DNA of 5,482 bases, taken from NCBI GenBank assembly GCA_021816505.1, contig JAKAXS010000221.1, positions 1 through 5,482 of the forward strand, written 5' to 3'. This stretch comes from Pseudomonadota bacterium. Its GTDB lineage: Bacteria; Pseudomonadota; Alphaproteobacteria; Rhizobiales; Hyphomicrobiaceae. A model generated the notes under the pieces. The model had not been told where the DNA came from. It worked only from the letters and a program-made list of their open reading frames with translations, and searched no databases. The position numbers were made by a program, and so were the translations under genes. Below are positions 1-5,482 of the stretch, piece by piece. Every line of letters begins with the position of its first letter. Position 1 is the stretch's first letter.

Positions 1-2139
1 CGGGAGATAGACGCGGAAGGTGGTGCCGCTGCCCACTTCGCTGTCGACGAAGATGTAGCCGCCCGACTGCTTGACGATGCCGTAGACTGTCGCCAGGCCC
101 AGGCCGGTGCCCTTGCCGACGCCCTTGGTGGTGAAGAAGGGCTCGAAGATCTTGGCGCGCACGTCCGGGCTCATGCCGGTGCCGGTGTCTTCGACCTCGA
201 TCAGCACGTACTCGCCTTCGAGCATGCTTTCCTGGCCGGGCCTCTGGCTCTCGCGCTGACTGTCGCGCTCGGTGATGTTGCGCGTGTGGATCGAGACGAC
301 GCCACCTTCCGGCATCGCGTCCTTGGCGTTGACCGTGAGGTTGATCAGCACCTGATCGATCTGGGTCTTGTCGGCCTTGACGTACCAGAGATCGCGCGCC
401 GGCGGCGTCTTCAGATCGATCTTCTCGCCCAACGTGCGCCGCAGCAGGTTCGAAACGTCGGACAGCACCTCGCCCATGTGCAGGGGCTCGCTTTGGAACG
501 TCTGCCGGCGCGAGAAGGCCAGCAGCTTGGCGACGAGGCCTGCAGCACGGACGGCGCTGGAGCGGATGTTGCTGATGTCCTTATAGGCAGCATCGGTCGG
601 GCGATGCGTCTGCAGCAGAAGATCGGAGAAACCGATAATCGCCGTCAGCACGTTGTTGAAGTCGTGCGCGATGCCGCCGGCGAGGTTGCCCACCGCCTCC
701 ATCTTCGAGCTCTGCGCGAATTTGGCTTCGAGCGCCTTCTCTTCCGTCGCGTCGATGACGTAGAGGATCGCGGCTTCGCGGGCGCCTTCGCGGTCGTTCA
801 ACGGGCTGACGTAGACGCGAACAGTCGCTTTCTTGTCGTCGCCGATGGTGAGTTCGACCGGCGACGACGCACGGCCAAGCAACGCGTCACGGATCGCGGC
901 ATCGAACTCGGCACGTGCTTCTGACCCGGCGGTGCGCGCCAGGATGTCGGTGACGAGGCCGGACATGCCGTTGCCGCTCTCGCTGACGATACGGGCGAAC
1001 GCGGCGTTGGCGTTGGCGATACGGCCGTCGGCTGCCACGGTCGCGATGCCGAACGGGGCGGACTGGAAGAAGCGGGCGGCGCGCTGGTCAGTCGCCACGC
1101 CGCTGAGGCCTACGGAGGCGTCCCTGTCACGGCTCGACGCGGCAATGAGCAACCCGTCGTGCATGCGGCGGGCGACGAAGCGCATCGGCAGCACGCGGCC
1201 GTCATTGCATGTCACGTCGAGGTCGATGTTGGCAGCCGTGCCGTTGGTCCGGCGCAGGGCGCCTTGCAGCAGCGCGTTTCCGCCGACGGTGACGATGTCG
1301 ACGAGGTTCATGTCGGCGTTGCGCTTGCCGCCGCGCGCGACGCCGAGCCAGTTCGCGAACGTCGCGTTGATGTAGCGAACGCTGCCGTCGAGATGGGTGG
1401 CGATCAAGCCGACCGGCGACGTGTCGGCGAAAGCCAGGGCATGCTCGAGAGCCTGCACTCTATCCTGATCGACGGCGCGTTCATCGGTGATGTCGGTCAG
1501 AGACCACAGGGTGCGCGGCGCGTCGGTGCCAGCAAGGGGCCGGCAGGTGATGCGGATCTGGCGCTTCTCGCCGATGCGGCCGGGCGCGATGTGATTGAGC
1601 TCTTCCGTCGCGATCTCGCCGTGCGATGCGGCGCGATGCAGCCTGAAAAGACACTCGCCGGCTTTCGCGTCGCCCGCAAAGATGGCTTCGAGATCTGCCG
1701 CACGGCCCTTCTGGCTGCCGGGTGCCATGTCCTGCAGGCGCGCATTCGCGAATGCGATCGTTCCGTCCTTCTCGGTGACGAGAAGGCCGACGTTGACGCC
1801 GGTGCAGATTGCATCGACCAACTCCGCATCGCGGGCCTTGTCGGCGAACCGGACGTAGCCCAGCGCAACGGCGGCAGCGAAAAACACGCCGAGCATGGCG
1901 AGTGCCGCAAGAATGGTCAGCAGGAAGGGTTCGGCCGCGCCGCTGGCGAAAAGCGAAATCACGGCAAGACTAGCCGTGGCCATGACACCGATGATGGGCA
2001 GTCTGCCCACACTGTCAGTATTGCCCACGAAGAGTTGCCTTTCGGCGGCCACTGCGCCGCCGGTATGACCTGCCTCGCCCTCGCTCATGAACGGAAATGC
2101 TATCTGATTCTGAGGAGTGGCGGCTTTAGGGGCGTGCAT
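1..2139 (-). CDS. cckA: CckA-type hybrid sensor histidine kinase, 3' part missing at the window edge
   Basis: Membrane-bound kinase/phosphatase that, in known alphaproteobacteria, passes phosphate via ChpT to CtrA and CpdR to control the cell cycle. The frame is absent from a plain ORF list because it has no stop inside the window; 713 codons are read from ATG 2139 to base 1. Two membrane helices (about residues 48-65 and 73-95) flank a loop of only about 7 residues, so there is no periplasmic sensor. Three PAS-like domains follow (about 100-220, 228-345, 353-470). The H-box is GGIAHDFNNVLTAIIGFSD, with the phospho-acceptor His at 492. The ATPase domain shows an N-box with N600 and N604, DTGTG at 651-655, FEPFFTTK and GKGTGLGL at 675-682. 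HRPTD after the H-box, LLAFSRRQT and RDLW-VKAD resemble CckA rather than generic hybrid kinases. The receiver domain is expected beyond base 1. The start is uncertain: neither ATG 2139 nor ATG 2088 (MSEGEAG, 696 codons) has a clear ribosome binding site, and the frame stays open upstream. Confidence 0.9.
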   Translation of the reverse strand, partial: MHAPKAATPQNQIAFPFMSEGEAGHTGGAVAAERQLFVGNTDSVGRLPIIGVMATASLAVISLFASGAAEPFLLTILAALAMLGVFFAAAVALGYVRFADKARDAELVDAICTGVNVGLLVTEKDGTIAFANARLQDMAPGSQKGRAADLEAIFAGDAKAGECLFRLHRAASHGEIATEELNHIAPGRIGEKRQIRITCRPLAGTDAPRTLWSLTDITDERAVDQDRVQALEHALAFADTSPVGLIATHLDGSVRYINATFANWLGVARGGKRNADMNLVDIVTVGGNALLQGALRRTNGTAANIDLDVTCNDGRVLPMRFVARRMHDGLLIAASSRDRDASVGLSGVATDQRAARFFQSAPFGIATVAADGRIANANAAFARIVSESGNGMSGLVTDILARTAGSEARAEFDAAIRDALLGRASSPVELTIGDDKKATVRVYVSPLNDREGAREAAILYVIDATEEKALEAKFAQSSKMEAVGNLAGGIAHDFNNVLTAIIGFSDLLLQTHRPTDAAYKDISNIRSSAVRAAGLVAKLLAFSRRQTFQSEPLHMGEVLSDVSNLLRRTLGEKIDLKTPPARDLWYVKADKTQIDQVLINLTVNAKDAMPEGGVVSIHTRNITERDSQRESQRPGQESMLEGEYVLIEVEDTGTGMSPDVRAKIFEPFFTTKGVGKGTGLGLATVYGIVKQSGGYIFVDSEVGSGTTFRVYLP

Positions 2140-2144
2140 ATTTG

Positions 2145-2159
2145 GACAACTCTGACAAC
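2145..2159. repeat. Direct repeat GACAAC-N3-GACAAC next to the cckA start
   Basis: Two exact GACAAC copies (2145-2150, 2154-2159) are separated by TCT and followed by a looser GCAAAC-GCAAC pair up to 2170. Read on the kinase strand this is GTTGTC-N3-GTTGTC, ending 5 nt before ATG 2139. It could be an operator-like site, or lie just upstream of a shorter kinase gene starting at 2088. The sequence shows the repeat; its function is unknown. Confidence 0.35.
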
Positions 2160-2175
2160 GCAAACGCAACAGGGG

Positions 2176-2195
2176 GTGAGTCTCACAAGGCTCAC
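2176..2195. repeat. GTGAG-T-CTCAC palindrome with an extra CTCAC copy
   Basis: GTGAG (2176-2180) and CTCAC (2182-2186) form a perfect 5-bp inverted repeat around one base. A second CTCAC follows at 2191-2195, so GTGAG can also pair with it across a 10-nt spacer. A three-copy arrangement of this kind can be a regulator-binding site, but arms of 5 bp also arise by chance. Confidence 0.35.
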
Positions 2196-2274
2196 ACGCG
2201 CGCCGGAGCCGGTAGGTAATGCCGTGGGGGCATTCGGCCCTCGGCCGCGCGTCCACAAGAGATCGGCCATTAAA

Positions 2275-2290
2275 GTTAAATTGCGATGAA
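2275..2290 (-). promoter_or_regulatory. Near-consensus CtrA-binding site (TTCA-N7-TTAAC)
   Basis: On the minus strand the bases read TTCA, seven bases, TTAAC. The Caulobacter-type CtrA consensus is TTAA-N7-TTAAC, so this has one mismatch with exact half-site spacing. It sits in an AT-richer patch of otherwise GC-rich DNA, between a CckA-family kinase gene and a FliO-like gene, and overlaps a possible -35 element of the rightward promoter. Another TTAA (2270-2273) lies beside it. CtrA control is inferred from motif and context only. Confidence 0.4.
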
Positions 2291-2304
2291 TTCCGCGCTA
2301 TAGG
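2276..2304 (+). promoter_or_regulatory. Possible weak sigma70-type promoter for the fliO-like/mscS pair
   Basis: TTAAAT (2276-2281) and TATAGG (2299-2304) are separated by 17 bp. They match the -35 and -10 consensus at 3 of 6 and 4 of 6 positions. Transcription would begin near 2311, giving a leader of about 68 nt before ATG 2379. The -35 element overlaps the CtrA-like box, a placement seen at CtrA-controlled promoters. The match is weak. Confidence 0.25.
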
Positions 2305-2378
2305 TGCCGGGTTTGTTGAGGCCGCCCAATGCCCCGGCGGGAGCGAAAGGGAGCGGGTGCGCCCCGTGTTGTGCAACC

Positions 2379-2750
2379 ATGTTCGATGCGATCTACTATC
2401 TGGCTGTCGTGCTGCTGCTCGCGTTGGCAGTTTTCGGATTGCTGTTTGTTGCGAAAAAACAACTAGGTCTGGGTACCAGCTCACCCGGTTTCAGACTGTT
2501 CGGGCCGAAGCCGGAACATCGTATCGGCGTGGTGGACCACGTGTCCGTGGACGGAAAACGCCGCCTCATTCTGCTGCGCCGCGACGATGTGGAGCATCTG
2601 ATCATGACCGGCGGACCTGTCGATGTGGTGATCGAAACCGGGATCGTGCCGCAATCACCGCCTAGGCAGGTCCACGATGACGTACTGGCCGACCTGGCCG
2701 CCAATCCCTACGCGCTGGACACGCCCACGCTTGCATCGCGCGAAGGCTGA
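2379..2750 (+). CDS. FliO/MopB-like single-pass membrane protein
   Basis: A 123-residue protein beginning MFDAIYYLAVVLLLALAVFG, with one membrane helix at about residues 5-25 followed by a basic KK, which suggests a cytoplasmic C-terminal part. Residues about 48-89 resemble the FliO core: a short strand (RIGVVDHVSVDG), then KRRLILLRRDDVEHLIMTGG and VDVVIETGI, the pattern of a small beta-rich domain. FliO proper helps assemble the FliP/FliR export gate of the flagellar secretion system. No other flagellar gene is visible here, so this may be an orphan FliO-domain protein with another envelope role. The tail from residue 90 looks disordered. ATG 2379 is chosen because it places the helix at the N-terminus; an in-frame GTG at 2304 would add 25 residues with no membrane or domain character. 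Neither start has a well-placed ribosome binding site. It is probably the first gene of a unit with the downstream channel gene. Confidence 0.75.
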   Translation: MFDAIYYLAVVLLLALAVFGLLFVAKKQLGLGTSSPGFRLFGPKPEHRIGVVDHVSVDGKRRLILLRRDDVEHLIMTGGPVDVVIETGIVPQSPPRQVHDDVLADLAANPYALDTPTLASREG

Positions 2751-2804
2751 GGCGCGCAAGGCGATCGATCACGTGCTGCTCAAGGACTGCTTCATTCAGA
2801 GACC

Positions 2805-5480
2805 ATGATGACGAGACTGAAACTTCTCCTGTGTGTGCTGCTGGCGGCGACGGCATTGACGCTGCCGTTGGCAAACGCTCAGACGCCAGCGCCGAAAGCC
2901 GCGGGACCCGCACCAGTTGCGAGCGACCCGGCCGCGAAAGCTGCCCCGGCACCGGAAGCTGCGCCGGCTCCGGCGCCCGCGCCGCCCGCCCCCGCGCCAC
3001 CGCCGGCGGTGCAATTGCCGGAGGAGCTGCAGCGCCCGATTTCCTCGCTCCAGGACCGCATCAAATCGCTGGAAGACCGCATCGGCGCGGAACACCTCAG
3101 CGACGACCAGCTATCGGGCTTGCGAAGCGATGTCGACAACGCCAGCCGCGAAGCGGCGCGCATAGCCGACAGCATTCGGCCCAAGCTCGCCGAAGTGCAG
3201 TCCCAGATCGACAAGCTCGGCAAGCCGCCCGAGGCCGGACAGCCGCCCGAGGCGCAGGAAGTCGCCACCGAGCGCGCGCGCCTCGACGCGCTGAAGAGCA
3301 GCTTCGACGGCGGCATCAAGACGACGGACGTCGTCTCGGTGCGCGCCGGCAATATCGTGCAGCGCATCCAGGAACGGCGGCAGGCGCTGTTCACCAGCCA
3401 GCTTCTTCGGCGCACCCAGTCTCCGTTGATGCCGACGATCTGGCGACAGGTCGGAAGCGAACTGCCGGGCATCTCCCGCGATGTCGGCCGCATCGCGCAA
3501 AGCTGGTGGGGGACGGCGAGCCAGCAGCCGCTGATGCTTGCGTCGCTGATCGCGGCGGTTGCGGCGCTTTTCGTGCTGCTCAAGGCGGCCGTCGTATTTC
3601 TGATACGCACGGCGCTTTCCGATGAAGGGGAACGCTCCGGGTTCTTCCAGCGTGCCGGTGCGGCGGGATGGGTCGCTCCGGCCCTCGCGCTGCCGGGCGC
3701 TGCCGCCGCGTTCCTGCTGACGTTCGGTCTCTACAGTCTGGAGCTGATGCCCTATCAGGTGGCGCAGCTGACCGAGACGGCGCTGCCGGCGTTTCTTATT
3801 TTCATCGCGGTTTCCTCGCTGGCGCGGGCCGTGCTGGCGCCGAAGCGGGCGCGCTGGCGCCTTGTCGATCTCGCGGACGGGCCCGCACGCAAAATCGCAA
3901 CGACGATCAGCTGGATCGCCGGCGTCTATTCGCTGGACCTGGTGCTCAAGGAGCTGATCCGCATTCTCTACTTGCCGCTGTCGGTCTCGATCGCGGTGGC
4001 ATCGATCAGCTCGATCGCAATCGCGTTGCTGTTAATCCGGCTGGTTCGGACCGATTTCACGCCGGCGGGCAAGGTGGTTGCAGGCGAGGGCTCGGCGCCG
4101 TCGGCGTCCCAGCCGGCATCGGCGCCCCCGTCGCACGCATCGAGCGATGCGACGCAGGACGGCGCAGCGGCGGTGCCAAATCGATTTGCATTCCTGCGTC
4201 CGGTCATCCTCAAGGTTCCGCTTCTGCTCGCCGCGATTGCGATCATGGCGGCAAGCCTGTCCGGCTACATCGCGCTTGGCCGGTTCATGGCAGCACAGAT
4301 GGTGGTGACCGGAAGCGTCATCGTGCTGCTGCTGCTGTTCCACCTGGCCATTCGCGCGGTGATCGGCGAGCCTGGCCACGAGGCGGAACGTTTCCGCACG
4401 GTCTTCGACGACCGGCTGGGGCTGAACGATCGCCACCGGCATGTGATCGGCCGGGGCGCCAGCTTCTTGCTCAACATTGCACTGGCGCTGGTGGCGCTGC
4501 CGCTGATCCTGCTGACGTGGGGCTTCACGCAGGCGGACGCGCTCGAGTCGGTCCGCAATGTCGTGTTCGGCTTCCGCATCGGATCGTTCGAGATCTCGCT
4601 GGCCCAGATCTTGATCGCGATCGGCCTGTTCGTGGCACTTCTGATCGCGACGCGGATCGTGCAACGCTGGCTCGTGGCGCGCATGTCGCGTCCGCCACGC
4701 GTCGTAGAGCAAGGCATTGCCGACTCGGTACACACCTTCGTCGGATATCTCGGCATCGGCCTCGCCGTTCTGGCGGCGATGTCCTACGTCGGCCTCGACA
4801 TCACCAATTTCGCGATCGTGGCCGGTGCGCTCTCGGTCGGCGTGGGTCTTGGCCTGCAATCGATCGTCAACAATTTCGTGTCGGGCTTGATCATCCTCAT
4901 CGAACGGCCGATCAAGGTCGGCGATCTCGTCAACATCAAGGGGCAGGAAGGCCACGTGCGGCGCATCTCGGTGCGCTCGACCGAGATCGAGACCGGCGAC
5001 CGCGCCAGCCTCATCGTTCCGAACTCGGAGCTGGTCACCAACACCGTCACGAACTGGACGCACCGCAACCCGCTGTCGCGTGTCGTGGTGAAGGTCGGCG
5101 TGGGCTACAAATCCGATCCAGAGAAGGTGCGCTCGATCCTGCAGACGGTGGCCAAGGAGTGTCCGCTGATCATGCAGATTCCGGCTCCCGGCGTCGGCTT
5201 CGACAATTTCGGGCCGAACGCGCTGGAATTCTCGCTGAGCGGCGTGGTGCAGGACGTTTCGCGCGGCGGCGCTGCCCAGACGGATCTTCGCATGCGCATC
5301 CTGAAAGCGTTTCGCGAGAACGACATCGAGATCGCCCACGCGCAGCACGACGTGCATCTGCGCGATCTCGACGGGGTGAAAACGGCATTGTCGATGATGA
5401 TGCAGGAGCGCGCGAGGAAGGCCGAGGAAGACGCGAAGGCCGACAAGCAGACCGTACCGTTCGCCCGCAAGCGCGAGTAG
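2805..5480 (+). CDS. Large DUF3772/MscS-family mechanosensitive ion channel
   Basis: Inner-membrane channel expected to open under membrane tension and release solutes during osmotic downshock. The 891 residues show a signal peptide (cleavage likely after LANA, residue 25), a Pro/Ala-rich linker (about 27-68), a charged helical and probably coiled-coil segment (about 72-135), and a DUF3772-like domain (about 135-200; PPEAGQPPEA, ERARLDALKSSFDGG, RRQALFTSQLL). About eleven membrane helices follow (near 243-268, 289-310, 323-345, 364-383, 387-413, 468-490, 494-518, 552-574, 598-619, 643-664, 667-700). The last is the pore helix (GALSVGVGLGLQSIVNNF), followed by ERPIKVGDLV and the MscS beta domain (IVPNSELVTNTVTNW) and the alpha/beta vestibule to about 855. 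By alignment with E. coli MscS, gate residues L105 and L109 correspond to V678 and L682, and G113 to S686. The charged tail (865-891) is probably cytoplasmic. Length and topology resemble MscK/YbdG-type large channels. ATG 2805 is directly followed by a second ATG; either may be used. The gene ends 2 bases before the window edge. Confidence 0.9.
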   Translation: MMTRLKLLLCVLLAATALTLPLANAQTPAPKAAGPAPVASDPAAKAAPAPEAAPAPAPAPPAPAPPPAVQLPEELQRPISSLQDRIKSLEDRIGAEHLSDDQLSGLRSDVDNASREAARIADSIRPKLAEVQSQIDKLGKPPEAGQPPEAQEVATERARLDALKSSFDGGIKTTDVVSVRAGNIVQRIQERRQALFTSQLLRRTQSPLMPTIWRQVGSELPGISRDVGRIAQSWWGTASQQPLMLASLIAAVAALFVLLKAAVVFLIRTALSDEGERSGFFQRAGAAGWVAPALALPGAAAAFLLTFGLYSLELMPYQVAQLTETALPAFLIFIAVSSLARAVLAPKRARWRLVDLADGPARKIATTISWIAGVYSLDLVLKELIRILYLPLSVSIAVASISSIAIALLLIRLVRTDFTPAGKVVAGEGSAPSASQPASAPPSHASSDATQDGAAAVPNRFAFLRPVILKVPLLLAAIAIMAASLSGYIALGRFMAAQMVVTGSVIVLLLLFHLAIRAVIGEPGHEAERFRTVFDDRLGLNDRHRHVIGRGASFLLNIALALVALPLILLTWGFTQADALESVRNVVFGFRIGSFEISLAQILIAIGLFVALLIATRIVQRWLVARMSRPPRVVEQGIADSVHTFVGYLGIGLAVLAAMSYVGLDITNFAIVAGALSVGVGLGLQSIVNNFVSGLIILIERPIKVGDLVNIKGQEGHVRRISVRSTEIETGDRASLIVPNSELVTNTVTNWTHRNPLSRVVVKVGVGYKSDPEKVRSILQTVAKECPLIMQIPAPGVGFDNFGPNALEFSLSGVVQDVSRGGAAQTDLRMRILKAFRENDIEIAHAQHDVHLRDLDGVKTALSMMMQERARKAEEDAKADKQTVPFARKRE
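3223..3253 (+). repeat. 13-bp direct repeat inside the channel gene
   Basis: AGCCGCCCGAGGC occurs at 3223-3235 and again at 3241-3253, encoding the doubled PPEA (residues 141-144 and 147-150) at the start of the DUF3772-like domain. It is probably a small in-frame duplication, or codon convergence on a proline-rich turn that is common in this family. Confidence 0.5.
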
Positions 5481-5482
5481 GC

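Larger units (their letters stand above)
2140..2378. promoter_or_regulatory. Divergent intergenic control region between cckA and the fliO-like gene
   Basis: About 240 bp separate the ATG of the minus-strand kinase from the ATG of the plus-strand fliO-like gene, so promoters for both directions should lie here. I find no convincing gene in it. Contents from left to right: a GACAAC direct repeat (2145-2159), a GTGAG/CTCAC repeat cluster (2176-2195), a CGGCC-CTC-GGCCG palindrome near 2235-2248, an AT-richer island with a CtrA-like box (2270-2290) and a possible -10 element (2299-2304). A purine-rich AAAGGGAG stretch (2346-2353) looks like a Shine-Dalgarno sequence but lies 25 nt from ATG 2379, too far to set that start. 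The role as control region rests on geometry. Confidence 0.6.

Noticed and set aside
286..924. A 212-codon plus-strand open frame opposite the kinase catalytic domain
   Set aside because: It is antisense to the H-box, ATPase N-box and third PAS domain, with no domain or ribosome binding site of its own.
1159..2289. A 376-codon plus-strand open frame opposite the kinase gene
   Set aside because: It lies antisense to a clearly conserved kinase sequence, its translation has no recognisable domain, and long opposite-strand frames are expected in GC-rich genes.
2304..2378. GTG 2304 as the start of the fliO-like gene
   Set aside because: The extra 25 residues contain three cysteines, prolines and glycines with no helix or domain, and the start would fall inside the possible -10 element; ATG 2379 puts the membrane helix at the N-terminus as in FliO.
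2219..2665. A plus-strand open frame covering the intergenic region and overlapping the fliO-like gene
   Set aside because: It is out of frame with the FliO-like sequence, rich in Arg and Cys, and resembles no protein family I know; a real helix and domain lie in the other frame.
2751..2804. Possible terminator between the fliO-like and channel genes
   Set aside because: The only self-complementary words are short, such as GATCGATC and CACGTG, and no T-tract follows.
2772..3585. A 14-nt match, CGTGCTGCTCAAGG, at 2772-2785 and 3572-3585
   Set aside because: The copies lie in a spacer and in a membrane-helix coding stretch; the codons for VLLK are common and nothing around them is repeated, so chance is the simplest explanation.
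4032..5357. A 441-codon minus-strand open frame inside the channel gene
   Set aside because: The translation is rich in Arg, His, Asp and Gln in the way typical of antisense frames of GC-rich genes, while the plus strand encodes the conserved MscS pore and vestibule.

Overview
The window is high-GC DNA (by eye in the low-to-mid 60% range). It carries a CckA-type cell-cycle histidine kinase, a FliO-like membrane protein and a large DUF3772/MscS mechanosensitive channel. This points to an alphaproteobacterium, most likely of the order Hyphomicrobiales (Rhizobiales), because CckA is an alphaproteobacterial regulator and the DUF3772-MscS architecture is common there. I cannot assign a genus from sequence alone.

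Layout. Positions 1-2139, minus strand: a cckA-like sensor kinase running off the left edge. The membrane anchor, three PAS-like domains, the His-containing dimerisation domain and the ATPase domain are present. The expected C-terminal receiver domain lies beyond base 1. Positions 2140-2378: a divergent, non-coding control region of about 240 bp. It holds a near-consensus CtrA-type site, a weak sigma70-like promoter candidate and short repeats. Positions 2379-2750, plus strand: a 123-residue single-pass protein of the FliO/MopB type. Positions 2805-5480, plus strand: an 891-residue MscS-superfamily channel with a signal peptide, a proline/alanine-rich linker, a DUF3772 periplasmic domain, about 11 membrane helices and the MscS pore and vestibule. 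It follows the fliO-like gene after 54 bp with no visible terminator, so the two are probably co-transcribed.

How the genes may work together. CckA feeds phosphate through ChpT to the response regulator CtrA in known alphaproteobacteria, and CtrA commonly controls flagellar and cell-envelope genes. A CtrA-like box in the promoter region between cckA and the fliO-like/mscS pair would let CtrA act on its own upstream kinase, on the envelope genes, or on both. This is inference from one near-consensus site. All three genes belong to recognisable families. I see no wholly new system, mobile element, CRISPR array or RNA gene; the points worth a second look are the shared control region and the orphan FliO-like gene beside cckA.
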